Origin: Saccharomyces mikatae IFO 1815
Lineage: Eukaryota > Ascomycota > Saccharomycetes > Saccharomycetales > Saccharomycetaceae
Assembly: GCF_947241705.1 (NCBI RefSeq)
Contig: NC_079261.1
Span: 434,001-498,000, forward strand
DNA: 64,000 nt
Direction: 5' to 3'
This document shows positions 47,096-57,511 of the stretch, one piece after another. Made by a program: the position numbers and the translations under genes. The notes below the pieces were generated by a model. The model saw only the letters and a list, made by a program, of their open reading frames with translations. It did no database searches and was not told where the DNA came from. How positions within the stretch are numbered: position 1 is the first letter of the stretch; each line of letters opens with the position of its first letter.

Positions 47096-47574
47096 AACTG
47101 TCAGCGATCCTTTAATTCAGCTATTGTCTCGAGCAATCATCAATCAAGTTTTTATGAAACATGATATTTTGCCCACTCTTGGGGAAAAAAAAAACATAAA
47201 CTTTATACCAGCTTTTTCCCATTGTTATCAGATCTGTTTGCAGGACAGCAAATTATATGTACATATATATGCGAATCTAAAGTACATAAATTTAACTATT
47301 GATACAATTAGTAAAAATAATACCAAAATTTTTGCTGTGACCGCACCTGTATTTGTTATTCCTTGCTCCTTATCATTCGTATAATAATACTGAACACTGG
47401 TGCCTTACCGCGTATATTTCCTACTCAACTCGAAAGGATTAAAATGCTTTATATCTACACCAGATGAGTTATTATCTTTTTTTTTGTACTTTTTTATGTT
47501 CATAAGGATAAAGAGAGAACGACTTCATTGAATGCAATTATTTGTTATGAAATTGAAGAATCTACCCTTCAATT
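47096..47574. promoter_or_regulatory. PUS6 promoter / LSO2 3' region
   Basis: A 479-bp gap between minus-strand genes. It has an A10 tract near 47190, a TATGTACATATATATGCG stretch at about 47255-47275 and a T11 tract near 47478. I see no other gene. Confidence 0.35.
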
Positions 47575-47853
47575 TCATTTCAATTTTCTTTTGCCCTTGC
47601 CACCCTTGCCCAGTTGTTCCTCCTCTGCAGCCAGTAGTGCATCACGCTCCTTTTTAGCTCTTGCTTTCTCCTGCCTCTTCTGCTCTTCCTCTAATTTCCT
47701 AGCATTATCTTTCTTCGAGCCCTCTTCCCATTTAGAAGCCTCTTCTGCTTCTAACTGCTCCATTTGCGCTCTTTGTTTAGCATGTGCTTGTTCTCTTTTC
47801 CTTGCTAAACCAGCTGCTTTCTTAGCGGCGGATTCTGAAAATCTTTTACCCAT
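47575..47853 (-). CDS. LSO2: LSO2, ribosome hibernation/recovery factor
   Basis: The product has 92 residues, the size of S. cerevisiae Lso2 (YGR169C-A), with a composition to match: almost entirely Lys, Glu, Ala, Arg and Gln, forming one long charged helix (ARKREQAHAKQRAQMEQLEA; RKLEEEQKRQEKARAKKERD) and a basic Gly/Lys tail (GKGGKGKRKLK). Lso2 (human CCDC124) binds empty 80S ribosomes, spanning the decoding centre and the GTPase-associated centre, and helps translation restart after starvation. Its paralog Lso1 is iron-responsive. It is divergent from PSD2. Confidence 0.95.
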   Translation of the reverse strand: MGKRFSESAAKKAAGLARKREQAHAKQRAQMEQLEAEEASKWEEGSKKDNARKLEEEQKRQEKARAKKERDALLAAEEEQLGKGGKGKRKLK

Positions 47854-48344
47854 CTTCTTTTCCTTCCGTTACTTTAATAATTTTGATATGTGCAAATATG
47901 GCACTTGATAGAAGAACCGTTTGGCTAGTAAGCTTAATTTCAAACAATTGCTATTTAGTTGTACCTCAAATATTATATAACTTTTTCATTTGGGGGGGTC
48001 TGAAATTGGAAAACCATTGCCCTTGTATTTCTTCAAAAAAAAAAAAAAAAAGAAAAAAAGAAAGTATACTAGGGTCCAGGGCAGAGATAGGGTAAAATTT
48101 GAAAAGGTTAAGGTTTTGTAACTATAAAAAGAGGGATGTAATACGGGGAAACAATGAAATAATAGGGCACATGTGTATTTTCAGCATAATTGAGAATCTA
48201 GCCCTAATGCATGTGCTACTTCTAAGGATTATCTTTCTAAATATAAATACTACTTCATATTTAGATCATATTTAGCTCAAAGGGATTGATGCAACATCAA
48301 TTGGTGGAAAATCCTCAATTTTCAGTGAGCATTCAACAATTAAG
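47854..48344. promoter_or_regulatory. Divergent LSO2 / PSD2 promoter
   Basis: A 491-bp divergent gap. A long A-rich run at 48035-48062, a purine-rich stretch and a GGGGGGG block (47992-47998) are the only landmarks. Poly(dA:dT) of this kind excludes nucleosomes. Confidence 0.4.
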
Positions 48345-51300
48345 ATGAGAATTATAAAGAGCAGAAAACGGGGCAAAAATAAGAAACCAACGCTAGTCTT
48401 AAAAATTCATGTCATTCAAGCTGAAAATATTGAGGCTTTAAAGACCTTCAATTGTAACCCCGTATGCTTTGTTACTACCAACACATTTTATAGTCAGAAG
48501 ACAAACAAGCTTAAGAATTCAAATACACACTGGAATCAAACTTTGAAGATCAAACTTCCTAGAAATCCAACTTCAGAATGGTTAAGAGTTATAGTATACG
48601 ACGCCTTACCAACTGGAAACCATCCCACCACCCCTAATAGATCAAGAACGAATACTGCAAACACATCTACATTATCACTATCAAACCCAGGTCAAGTTTC
48701 TCACTCATATTCTTCGAGAAATTTGAGTGTTACGTCCAAGGGTAATCAAACTTCAACATCCATCAATTCAGTGTCATCCTCAGCTACAACCACTGCTTCA
48801 CATTCTGCTTCATCTCTCTCGACAACAAGTTCTGGCTCATTACATAAAAACAGGACAAATAGCTATCTGTACCTGGGTGAAGCAAAAATTTCTTTGCTGG
48901 ATCTGTTCAAGAGAAAGGACACCACAACGAGCTACAAATTTTCGATTGAATCTCAACGGTACCATCTGTACGATATGAAAAGAGGCAAAGATCAAAACCC
49001 CTCGACCTCTGATTATTTAGTGGGTGATATTTTGCTTGGATTTAAGCTAGAATGTAACGTTAAGAAAACACCAACTTTTCAGGCCTTTAGTACTTGGCGA
49101 AAAGATTTGAATAGTTATTTGGGTAGAATAGATAGAAACAAAGCCCGAATGAGATCTTCCAGTTCCTTGCCATCTCCACTAGAAGAAATGTTGAGCAGTG
49201 GCTCGGGTCTTAGTAGAAATGAAATGCAACGCGAGAAACCTTATAGTGATACTGAGCTAGCCCACGCAGAAGAAGAAGAAGAGATTAATGCCGAAGACGA
49301 AATAGATGATGAGGGTTTCATTGAGGATATAAATAGCAGCGACAGTATGTCTATGGAAAGAACATATGATATAGACAATGATACTGTGTACGACTCTATG
49401 TCGGAGGTTGTTTCGTTAAACGATGAAGGATTAGATATTCTGAATGATTTTCAAGATACTGATCATACTAGTGTGCCACACGTAAACGTCCAGGATATCG
49501 ATGAAGATACACATATCAGTTTATCTTCAATGATAACAGCTTTAGATGAATATGATATTGTAGAACCAGAAGATGTTACAAGATTGCCTGCCGTGTCGGA
49601 TAATGATATAACATCGATAGATGATGAAGAATCTGAAGATCAACAGGAAAGTGATGAAGATTTCGATATATATAATGAAAACGAGAATGAGGATTCTGAT
49701 TCTCAATCAAACGAATACATTGGAAGTCGGCTTTTACATCTTCAAAGAGGTAAACATAAAAGATCATATGCAAACTACCTATACAGAAGAGCGAAAAGTA
49801 ACTTTTTTATTTCAAAGAAGGAACATGCAATGGGAGTCGTATTTATGCATATAGAGGCTATTAAAAATTTACCTGCGTTAAGAAATCGATTGTCTAAGAC
49901 TAATTATGAAATGGATCCCTTTATCATTATTTCGTTTGGTAGAAGAGTATTCAAAACATCGTGGAGAAAGCATACTTTAAATCCAGAATTCAATGAATAT
50001 GCCACCTTCGAAGTTTTTCCGCACGAGACAAATTTTGCCTTCAGTATCAAAGTCGTTGATAAAGACTCATTCTCATTTAATGATGACGTTGCAAAAAGTG
50101 AACTGGCATGGTTTGATATGTTACAACAACAACAGCATGAAAACGAGTGGATACCTTATGAAATACCATTAGATCTCACTGTTGAACCAGCATATGCTCC
50201 TAAGCAACCAACCTTATATTCACACTTCAAATACGTTTCATATTCGTCCTTGAAAAATAGGTTTTGGAAAGAGGCTGTTAATACATCAGTTAATTTAGAG
50301 AAACTTGATATCATTCAAGTAATGCTTTATCTCGAACGTCTTGGTTCATTCACGATGACTGATTCTTTTGAAATTTTTGAACATTTCAATAAATCAGCTT
50401 GGGCCGGCGAAAACATTAGTCGATCACAATTGGTTGAAGGTTTGCAATCATGGAGAAAATCTACAAATTTTAAACGTATTTGGACATGTCCTAGGTGCTT
50501 GCGTTCGTGCAAACCAACTAGAAATGCCAGACGCTCCAAACTGGTTTTAGAAAATGATTTGATAACACATTTTGCCATCTGCACTTTTTCAAAAGAACAC
50601 AAAACTTTAAAGCCATCATATGTCTCATCTGCGTTTGCCTCCAAGAGGTGGTTTTCGAAGGTTTTAATAAAACTAACCTATGGAAAATATGCTTTGGGAT
50701 CTAATAATGCAAACATCTTAGTTCAAGACCGAGATACAGGAATAATTATAGAGGAGAAAATAAGCGCGCATGTAAAGTTGGGAATGAGAATTATATATAA
50801 TGGTAAAAGTCCTGAGTCTAAAAAATTTAGATCCCTCTTGAAAACTTTGTCAGTCAGACAAGGAAAAAAATTTGACAGCACCGCATCTGCCAAACAAATC
50901 GAACCTTTCATAAAGTTTCATTCATTAGACCTTTCACAATGCCGAGATGAAGATTTCAAAACATTCAATGATTTTTTTTACAGAAAATTAAAACCAGGAA
51001 GCCGGCTACCTGAAAGCACTAGTAAAGAAATATTATTTTCACCAGCTGATTCAAGATGCACAGTGTTTTCAACTATACAAGAGTCAAAGGAAATATGGAT
51101 AAAAGGTAGAAAATTTTCTATCAAGAAGTTAGCTAATAACTATAGCCCAGAAATATTTAACGACAGTGGGTGTAGTATTGGTATATTTAGACTGGCACCG
51201 CAAGATTATCACCGGTTTCACTCACCATGTAATGGTAAAATTGGAAAACCAATATATGTTGATGGTGAGTATTACACTGTAAATCCAATGGCTGTTCGCA

Positions 51301-51770
51301 GTGAGTTAGATGTCTTTGGTGAAAATATTAGAGTTATTATTCCTATCGATTCTCCTCAGTTTGGCAAAATATTGTATATACCTATCGGTGCAATGATGGT
51401 TGGTTCGATATTATTGATGTGTAAAGAAAACGATTTAGTCGAAAGTGGACAGGAACTGGGATATTTTAAGTTTGGCGGGTCTACTATAGTTATTGTTGTT
51501 CCACATAACAACTTCATGTTTGATTCAGATCTTGTGAAAAACTCCTCAGAGTGTATTGAAACATTGGTTAAAGTTGGAATGAGTATCGGACACACGTCTA
51601 ATGTTAGTGAGTTGAAAAGAGTGCGCATCAAAGTAGATGATCCAAAAAAAATTGAACAGATCAAAAGAACAATAAGCGTAAGCGATGAAAACGCTAAAAG
51701 TGCAGGAAATGCAACATGGGAATATCATACGTTGCGGGAAATGATGAAGAAGGGTTTTGCTGAGATTTAA
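48345..51770 (+). CDS. PSD2: PSD2, phosphatidylserine decarboxylase (Golgi/endosome)
   Basis: The product has 1141 residues, against 1138 in S. cerevisiae Psd2 (YGR170W). It decarboxylates phosphatidylserine to phosphatidylethanolamine at the Golgi/endosome. An N-terminal C2 domain (LVLKIHVIQAENIEALKTFN, from about 16) is interrupted by a long Ser/Thr loop. A strongly acidic linker (about 300-470) precedes the second C2 domain (GVVFMHIEAIKNLPALRNRL, about 500-620). An EF-hand-like segment with CPRCLRSC Cys pairs follows (about 720). The catalytic domain (about 830-1100) ends with FGGSTIVIVV; Ser1046 in GGST is where the proenzyme cuts itself to form the pyruvoyl group. Conserved HRFHSPCNG supports activity. 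The acidic linker is the most variable part. Confidence 0.97.
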   Translation: MRIIKSRKRGKNKKPTLVLKIHVIQAENIEALKTFNCNPVCFVTTNTFYSQKTNKLKNSNTHWNQTLKIKLPRNPTSEWLRVIVYDALPTGNHPTTPNRSRTNTANTSTLSLSNPGQVSHSYSSRNLSVTSKGNQTSTSINSVSSSATTTASHSASSLSTTSSGSLHKNRTNSYLYLGEAKISLLDLFKRKDTTTSYKFSIESQRYHLYDMKRGKDQNPSTSDYLVGDILLGFKLECNVKKTPTFQAFSTWRKDLNSYLGRIDRNKARMRSSSSLPSPLEEMLSSGSGLSRNEMQREKPYSDTELAHAEEEEEINAEDEIDDEGFIEDINSSDSMSMERTYDIDNDTVYDSMSEVVSLNDEGLDILNDFQDTDHTSVPHVNVQDIDEDTHISLSSMITALDEYDIVEPEDVTRLPAVSDNDITSIDDEESEDQQESDEDFDIYNENENEDSDSQSNEYIGSRLLHLQRGKHKRSYANYLYRRAKSNFFISKKEHAMGVVFMHIEAIKNLPALRNRLSKTNYEMDPFIIISFGRRVFKTSWRKHTLNPEFNEYATFEVFPHETNFAFSIKVVDKDSFSFNDDVAKSELAWFDMLQQQQHENEWIPYEIPLDLTVEPAYAPKQPTLYSHFKYVSYSSLKNRFWKEAVNTSVNLEKLDIIQVMLYLERLGSFTMTDSFEIFEHFNKSAWAGENISRSQLVEGLQSWRKSTNFKRIWTCPRCLRSCKPTRNARRSKLVLENDLITHFAICTFSKEHKTLKPSYVSSAFASKRWFSKVLIKLTYGKYALGSNNANILVQDRDTGIIIEEKISAHVKLGMRIIYNGKSPESKKFRSLLKTLSVRQGKKFDSTASAKQIEPFIKFHSLDLSQCRDEDFKTFNDFFYRKLKPGSRLPESTSKEILFSPADSRCTVFSTIQESKEIWIKGRKFSIKKLANNYSPEIFNDSGCSIGIFRLAPQDYHRFHSPCNGKIGKPIYVDGEYYTVNPMAVRSELDVFGENIRVIIPIDSPQFGKILYIPIGAMMVGSILLMCKENDLVESGQELGYFKFGGSTIVIVVPHNNFMFDSDLVKNSSECIETLVKVGMSIGHTSNVSELKRVRIKVDDPKKIEQIKRTISVSDENAKSAGNATWEYHTLREMMKKGFAEI

Positions 51771-52045
51771 AGCGGCTGAAATGATGAGGGAATTGGTAGT
51801 TATGTATAACGAATACCAGAGCGATTACCTGTCAGACTTTATTATAACCCTGACATTTGTAAAAAAATCCTAAAAAATAGTATGACTTCATATCAAGGTT
51901 TCCCTATTAAAAACTAAGCATTTTATAAGTAAGTAAAAAAAGAAGTTATATTTCTACCCTTCAATTGTGGTAATTATGCTATAACGCATACGCTAATTAT
52001 TTACAGTGGGATACGTATCTTTTTTCTATCATTTTATATGCGGTA

Positions 52046-53752
52046 TTACTCCGATAACCTAAATGGAATTTTCTTCAATGGAACTTCCCGGCCTTTGTTA
52101 TTCGATTGCATCCCATATGTTCCATCACACCCGAATATAGAGTAATTTATAGTCCTTTTCTCCTTAAAAACATCAATACGATCTAGAAAACTTCGTGAGA
52201 GAGATGGAATCATAGGCTGGCATAAAATGGAGAGAATTCTAGATGTTTCCATCGCCAAAAACATTATAGCATCTTGCTGATTCATTTCCCTCTCCCAAGG
52301 TTTACTGCTTTGAACCAAGGTATTAGCATCGTTGATTATCCCCCAAACATGCTTCAGCAGTTGAGAATATTGGAAAATAGTTATTTTTTCATCAAAAACT
52401 TCTCTTGATTTGTCCAATAATTTGACTAAGTTATCAATTTGTTGGGAAACAACTGGCTCATTTTTGAATATTTCCTGTAAATATGAAGATTCTTTGTTAC
52501 CAAATTTCATTACAGCTCTCCCAATATTGAATTTCGAGCTACAACATCTATTAATCAGATTTCCCCATTTGGAGACTAGAAGTTCTCTCGTTTCAAATAA
52601 TTTGGTTTCCTGGAAGTCGCCATCCTCTTCCAGTTTAGAATTTTCTAGTAAGAACCATCGCACAATATCGGCACCATAGTAATTTGCCATATCAATCGGG
52701 TCTATTACATTCCCTAAACTTTTAGACATCTTCATTCCATTGCATAGCCAATGTCCATGGACAACAATTTGCTTCGGTAAAGGCAATCCAGCCGCAAATA
52801 AGAAAGCAGGCCAATATATGGTATGAAATTTAGCGATGTCTTTTCCTATCACGTGAGTTGTATTCTGCCAGACTTCTTTCGGGTATGGTATTACCGAATG
52901 TGTTTCGTGATTTGATCTAATGTTATGATGTTTCGATGCTACCTCAGCAACATCGCTCAAGATGAAAGGTATGCCACCAATGGAGGAAAGGTAGTTACAT
53001 AGGGCATCAAACCACACATAAACTTTTTGCGATGGGTCATTAGGAGTCGGTATACCCCACTTGAGTCTTGAAGAAGGTCTTGATATCGATAAATCTGGCA
53101 ATACTCCACTAGTTTCTAATTCTTTCAAAATTTGATCTCTTTTAGAACCAGGAAAAATAAAAGTCGGATTATTTTTTATATGATCAACTATTCTTTTGTT
53201 GAATGAAGATAACCTGAAAAAATAATTTGTCTCTGATTGATAAATTACTTCATTATTCGATTCAGTGTTCAAATATTTACCATCATTTTTAGGGTCTTTA
53301 ATGACTTTAGATTCCGGATAGAAAGTTTCATCAGAAATCGAGTACCAGCCTTTATGTTCGCCCTTGTAAATAAAGCCATTTTTTGAACAAAGTTCCCACA
53401 GTTTTATCACGTTTTCGATGTGATCAGGATCTGTTGTTCTTATAAATCTAGTATAATTGATATCATATACCTTGTCTAATTGAACAAAGTCCAGGTATAA
53501 TTTATCGACAAATTTTTTTGGTTGATCATACCCTTTGGATTCACTAGCACATTGGATTTTCAAACCGTGTTCATCGGTACCTGTAGTGAAGAAGGAGAGG
53601 TTTCCGTTCAATAGTTGCCATCGATGGTGAACATCGCTTAATAAACTGGAGTAAAGATGCCCAAGGTGCGGTTTAGCATTGGGATAAAAAATTGGGGTCG
53701 TTATGTGAGAAACTTTGGAATATAATCGATGTGCAATTGATCTGCATTGCAT
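52046..53752 (-). CDS. MSM1: MSM1, mitochondrial methionyl-tRNA synthetase
   Basis: The product has 568 residues, slightly shorter than the ~575 of S. cerevisiae Msm1 (YGR171C). It charges mitochondrial tRNA-Met. It is a class I synthetase: the HIGH-type motif is PNAKPHLGHLYSS near residue 25, and the KMSKS loop is GMKMSKSLGNVIDP. The connective peptide, the tRNA-binding helical bundle (ETRELLVSKWGNLINRCC) and the absence of a C-terminal appended domain are as expected for the mitochondrial enzyme. The N-terminal ~14 residues (MQCRSIAHRLYSKV) serve as a presequence. It is convergent with PSD2. Confidence 0.96.
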   Translation of the reverse strand: MQCRSIAHRLYSKVSHITTPIFYPNAKPHLGHLYSSLLSDVHHRWQLLNGNLSFFTTGTDEHGLKIQCASESKGYDQPKKFVDKLYLDFVQLDKVYDINYTRFIRTTDPDHIENVIKLWELCSKNGFIYKGEHKGWYSISDETFYPESKVIKDPKNDGKYLNTESNNEVIYQSETNYFFRLSSFNKRIVDHIKNNPTFIFPGSKRDQILKELETSGVLPDLSISRPSSRLKWGIPTPNDPSQKVYVWFDALCNYLSSIGGIPFILSDVAEVASKHHNIRSNHETHSVIPYPKEVWQNTTHVIGKDIAKFHTIYWPAFLFAAGLPLPKQIVVHGHWLCNGMKMSKSLGNVIDPIDMANYYGADIVRWFLLENSKLEEDGDFQETKLFETRELLVSKWGNLINRCCSSKFNIGRAVMKFGNKESSYLQEIFKNEPVVSQQIDNLVKLLDKSREVFDEKITIFQYSQLLKHVWGIINDANTLVQSSKPWEREMNQQDAIMFLAMETSRILSILCQPMIPSLSRSFLDRIDVFKEKRTINYSIFGCDGTYGMQSNNKGREVPLKKIPFRLSE

Positions 53753-54053
53753 GTTTTCTTTCGATTTGAGCCTATGAACCTTTTTTTTCTCTGGAGAAGA
53801 TTAGAATTACTAGAGCATTATAATTCCTTTTTCACCATAGTGCGGACTGGACACATTTGTTGAAATAACTGAAACCTATATTAGCAACAAAAATGAAGGT
53901 CAATTGTACTCCGTCATTTAGTGTCGCCTGGGACTGATATTGTTTAAACATATAACAGAGTATAGTTATGTAAATGATATGTATACTTTTATTTAAATGT
54001 GGTCGAGAAAGTATATATATGGAACACTGTTTTTGAAATAATAAATAATCCCC
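53753..54053. promoter_or_regulatory. MSM1 promoter / YIP1 3' region
   Basis: A 301-bp gap between minus-strand genes, with a TATATAT run near 54012-54020. I see nothing else in it. Confidence 0.35.
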
Positions 54054-54800
54054 TTAAACAAAAATTACCATGAGGGCAAAAACGCTGTAAAAGATCAATA
54101 GTGGGTAAGCGATTAATAATCTGGCGTTCTGTAACTGCAATAAGGAGTTTAAGAATCCAGAAGAAGTCCAAGTACTCCAAATCACAAATAGTACTGATAT
54201 AATATACCCCGTAGTGTTGTTCAAGCCACGAAAAATGCCCATTAAAGAAAGAAAACACAAAGGCAAAAAGCAGTACCCCAGGATGGATGCTGTATTAAAG
54301 AATTGTAGGTTTGTTTGAATAGAAGTATCATTATTGCTCATTAATTTAGATAAATTGTGTAGAGAAATGGTGCCAAACAAGGCGACACCATAAATGTAAC
54401 CAAAATGAACTTTTCCAGCCATCAACAAAAAAAGACCAAATAATAAAAAGAATATCAAAGGCCCGGCCAAATCTGAATCGTTCAAGATCTCTTGTGGCAC
54501 ACCATTACCAAAACGTATTGGTATAAGAACCATCTTGGTTTTTGTTATAATATGATCGAAATTAATCCCAACTTCTTCTAACAATGGAGGTTCATGTGCA
54601 TACCCCTTCGTGGAAAGAGCGTGTAGAATACCCACTGGCAAAGGATCGGGGGCAACACCCAAATTATTGTCATTACCAGTATTTGAAGAGTCAACAGTAT
54701 TTTGAAAATTCATGGATCCCTGAGGAACCGCAAATTGTGCGGAAGGTTGATAAAAGCCGCCACCATTATTAGCATTACTATTAGCATTGTAAAAGGACAT
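54054..54800 (-). CDS. YIP1: YIP1, Rab-interacting Golgi membrane protein
   Basis: The start at 54800 (MSFYNANSNANNGGGFYQPS) gives 248 residues, the length of S. cerevisiae Yip1 (YGR172C); the frame extends five codons upstream but the internal ATG matches the family. A Gln/Asn-rich cytosolic N-terminus leads to the conserved DPLPVGILHALSTKGY and EPPLLEEVGINFDHI motifs, then five membrane spans from about 117 (GPLIFFLLFGLFLLMAGKV) to the C-terminus (LLIAYPLLIFYSVFALMVIF). Yip1 binds prenylated Ypt1 and Ypt31 with Yif1 and Yos1 and is needed for COPII vesicle formation and ER-Golgi fusion. It is divergent from RBG2. Confidence 0.97.
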   Translation of the reverse strand: MSFYNANSNANNGGGFYQPSAQFAVPQGSMNFQNTVDSSNTGNDNNLGVAPDPLPVGILHALSTKGYAHEPPLLEEVGINFDHIITKTKMVLIPIRFGNGVPQEILNDSDLAGPLIFFLLFGLFLLMAGKVHFGYIYGVALFGTISLHNLSKLMSNNDTSIQTNLQFFNTASILGYCFLPLCFLSLMGIFRGLNNTTGYIISVLFVIWSTWTSSGFLNSLLQLQNARLLIAYPLLIFYSVFALMVIFV

Positions 54801-55060
54801 CTTGAGAGCGGCCAAAATATTCTTTACGATACCTTCCTCCAGTTTCGTGACTACTATAAAATGACTTAATTCGTGTTCCGTAGTTACTCTTTCAAATAAT
54901 AGAATAATCTATGATTACCCGTAGTGAAAATTTTCGTGATAATAGCGATGTGATCTTAGCTCAATTATATAGTTGGTAAAGCATTGAGAAAGTTAATAGC
55001 AAATAAGACTAGGAAATAGCGAAATACACGACATCTAGACCAGCATAAAAAGCACAAAAC

Positions 55061-56167
55061 ATGGGTATTATTGACAAAATCAAAGCCATCGAGGAAGAAA
55101 TGGCCAGGACCCAAAAGAATAAGGCCACAGAACACCATCTGGGTCTTTTGAAGGGTAAACTGGCTAGATATAGACAACAATTGTTGGCTGATGAAGCTGG
55201 TAGCGGTGGTGGTGGAGGATCTGGTTTTGAAGTGGCGAAGTCAGGCGATGCTAGAGTTGTTTTGATAGGTTACCCCTCTGTTGGTAAATCTTCTCTATTG
55301 GGTAAAATAACTACTACTAAATCTGAAATTGCCCATTATGCATTCACTACATTGACATCAGTTCCCGGTGTATTAAAATATCAAGGTGCCGAAATCCAAA
55401 TTGTAGATCTTCCAGGTATTATTTATGGTGCTTCGCAAGGTAAAGGCCGAGGTAGACAAGTTGTCGCCACTGCAAGGACTGCCGACTTAGTATTGATGGT
55501 CTTAGACGCTACGAAGAGTGAACATCAGCGAGCATCTTTAGAAAAGGAATTAGAAAACGTAGGGATCAGGCTTAATAAGGAAAAACCAAATATCTACTAT
55601 AAAAAAAAAGAAACTGGTGGCGTCAAAGTTACATTCACTTCCCCTCCAAAAACCAATCTAACCGAGCAAGCAATCAAAATGATATTGAGAGATTATCGTA
55701 TCCATAATGCAGAAGTTCTAGTAAGAGATGATGAATGTACAATCGACGATTTTATCGACGTTATTAACGAACAACATAGAAATTATGTCAAATGTCTTTA
55801 TGTGTATAACAAGATTGACGCAGTTTCATTAGAAGAAGTGGATAAACTTGCCAGAGAACCAAACACTGTCGTAATGTCGTGTGAAATGAATCTAGGCATA
55901 CAAGATGTTGTTGAAGAAATTTGGTACCAGCTGAACTTGAGCCGTGTGTATACAAAGAAGAGAGGTGTTAGACCGGTATTTGATGATCCTTTGGTTGTAA
56001 GAAACAACTCCACTATTGGTGACCTGTGTCATGGTATCCACAGAGATTTCAAAGATAAATTCAAATATGCATTGGTGTGGGGTTCTTCCGCTAAGCATTC
56101 TCCTCAAAAGTGCGGGTTGAATCACAGGATTGATGACGAAGATGTAGTTTCTTTATTTGCAAAATGA
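55061..56167 (+). CDS. RBG2: RBG2, DRG-family ribosome-associated GTPase
   Basis: The product has 368 residues, the length of S. cerevisiae Rbg2 (YGR173W). It belongs to the Obg/DRG GTPases. An N-terminal helix-turn-helix region ([20 protein letters not shown]) precedes the G domain: G1 GYPSVGKSS (70-78), the G2 region with TTLTSVPG, G3 DLPG (about 116-119) and G4 NKID near 252. The C-terminal TGS domain (about 295-368) ends with [15 protein letters not shown] Gly-rich linker (SGGGGGSG) lies just before G1. Rbg2 works with Gir2 and the Gcn1/Gcn2 pathway, relieving translational stalls alongside its relative Rbg1/Tma46. Near-complete identity with S. cerevisiae reflects strong constraint. Confidence 0.97.
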   Translation: MGIIDKIKAIEEEMARTQKNKATEHHLGLLKGKLARYRQQLLADEAGSGGGGGSGFEVAKSGDARVVLIGYPSVGKSSLLGKITTTKSEIAHYAFTTLTSVPGVLKYQGAEIQIVDLPGIIYGASQGKGRGRQVVATARTADLVLMVLDATKSEHQRASLEKELENVGIRLNKEKPNIYYKKKETGGVKVTFTSPPKTNLTEQAIKMILRDYRIHNAEVLVRDDECTIDDFIDVINEQHRNYVKCLYVYNKIDAVSLEEVDKLAREPNTVVMSCEMNLGIQDVVEEIWYQLNLSRVYTKKRGVRPVFDDPLVVRNNSTIGDLCHGIHRDFKDKFKYALVWGSSAKHSPQKCGLNHRIDDEDVVSLFAK

Positions 56168-56391
56168 TATAATTAAATAGGTGTTAAAGAAAACAAGAAA
56201 AAAGTAGCGTGGAGGACTGTAGCGCGATGAAAAGCGTAACTTTTTGCTGTCTGTTCTTATGTGAAGATATATTATATTGGGAAAAGCAGATTGAACAATT
56301 CTTTCACTCTCAGATGTAAGGTTATCTATCGTTTAGATATTAGATAAATGACTCTGTTGAATGTATTCATCTTGTAATGTGTCGGTGAAAA

Positions 56392-57108
56392 TGTTGGAAT
56401 GAAAATCAACTATCGTCTATCAACTAGTAATCATACTACTAGTACATTATCATATACTGTTGATAATTAGTAGTTTAGTAAGTTGTAATAATTAAGAATA
56501 GTCGTTCCTTCTTAATCTATATAAGAGAGGTATATAAAACACACGCTGATTGGGTGTATTAAACCAAAAGGTTCAGACATAAATCAGAGTGTTGATGATA
56601 AGAATTTAGTGTTAACTCATCTTCTTATATACTAAGTTCTGGACAATTAATAGATCTTTATCTTATTAGTGCAGGAAATTCTATAATTAGAATTTCCCTA
56701 CTCCATTTAAATTGGTATCACCATAAGAATGTTAGTATTAATTTACTCAACATCATTAGTATCATGTTAAAGAATGTTCGTCATCAACTACAACAATTTA
56801 TATGAATAAATGTATAGTGGTAATCACTTATTCCAACATATACGGTGTTAGAAGGTGACATAAGTTATGAGAAGCCGTCATCGAAATAAGTGGAAGCTGA
56901 ATGCAAGGATTGATAATGTAATAGGATAATGACTGACAACATATAAAATGACAATAAAAGCATATACAGAATTATGTAGAATTACAAGTTCCATTTATTG
57001 GATTCCTATATCCTCGAGGAGAACTTCTAGTATTTTCTATATACCAAATAATATTGCCTTTATCAACAATGGAATCCCAACATCATCTCAAAATTCACCC
57101 ATTTCTCA
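56392..57108 (+). repeat. Solo delta LTR (plus), split by a tau LTR
   Basis: The left part (56392-56457) and right part (56839-57108) form about 331 bp of delta, related to the LTRs of the whole Ty1-type element. A tau LTR occupies the middle with TATAC duplications (56453-56457 and 56839-56843). The outer flanks (GAAAA and GTATA) do not match, so the delta itself probably arose by recombination, and it abuts a sigma remnant. Confidence 0.85.
56458..56838 (-). repeat. Tau-type (Ty4) solo LTR nested in a delta
   Basis: A 381-bp LTR whose minus strand starts TGTTGGAATAAGTGATTACC and ends TATCAACA, about the length of Ty4 tau (~371 bp). The perfect TATAC duplication shows a clean insertion, later than the delta that holds it. 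It is a solo LTR with no internal region. The orientation call is from the TGTTGGAAT end. Confidence 0.78.
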
Positions 57109-57264
57109 GTATAAGCCATATCTTACAAAATATATAGGATAAGTAACATCCTGTGAATCAAGCTGATAAGTTATTTTGACAAAAAGTTACTGCCTAAGAT
57201 AGTATGATAGTATATATTAGGATTGTCTAGACACTCTGGTATTTAGTGAGACCGTAATATTAAA
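57109..57264 (+). repeat. Sigma (Ty3) LTR 3' remnant
   Basis: About 156 bp matching the 3' half of the sigma at 16705-17051 (shared ATATATAGGATAAGTAACATC, given in parts, and TATATTAGGATTGTC). It is a broken fossil. It ends 16 bp before tRNA-Gly, the same gap as sigma to tRNA-Ala. Confidence 0.8.
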
Positions 57265-57280
57265 ATTTAACAATTAAACA

Positions 57281-57351
57281 GCGCAAGTGGTTTAGTGGTA
57301 AAATCCAACGTTGCCATCGTTGGGCCCCCGGTTCGATTCCGGGCTTGCGCA
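57281..57351 (+). tRNA. tRNA-Gly (anticodon GCC)
   Basis: A 71-base intronless cloverleaf. The anticodon arm CCAACGTTGCCATCGTTGG presents GCC. The B box is GGTTCGATTCC, and the acceptor stem GCGCAAG pairs with CTTGCGC. A T5 tract at 57352-57356 terminates it. The LTR cluster lies directly upstream. Confidence 0.96.
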
Positions 57352-57511
57352 TTTTTACCCATAAAAATGGCAAAGCCAATAGAAAGACTTACGAAGTTTT
57401 ATTTTTGAATCTATTTACAATGAATAAATAACTAACTAACATATCTTAAATAACACAGACTAGTTTCATACTGTGTGAGTGTGAGTTGTTTTCATGCAGC
57501 TGGGCACACTT

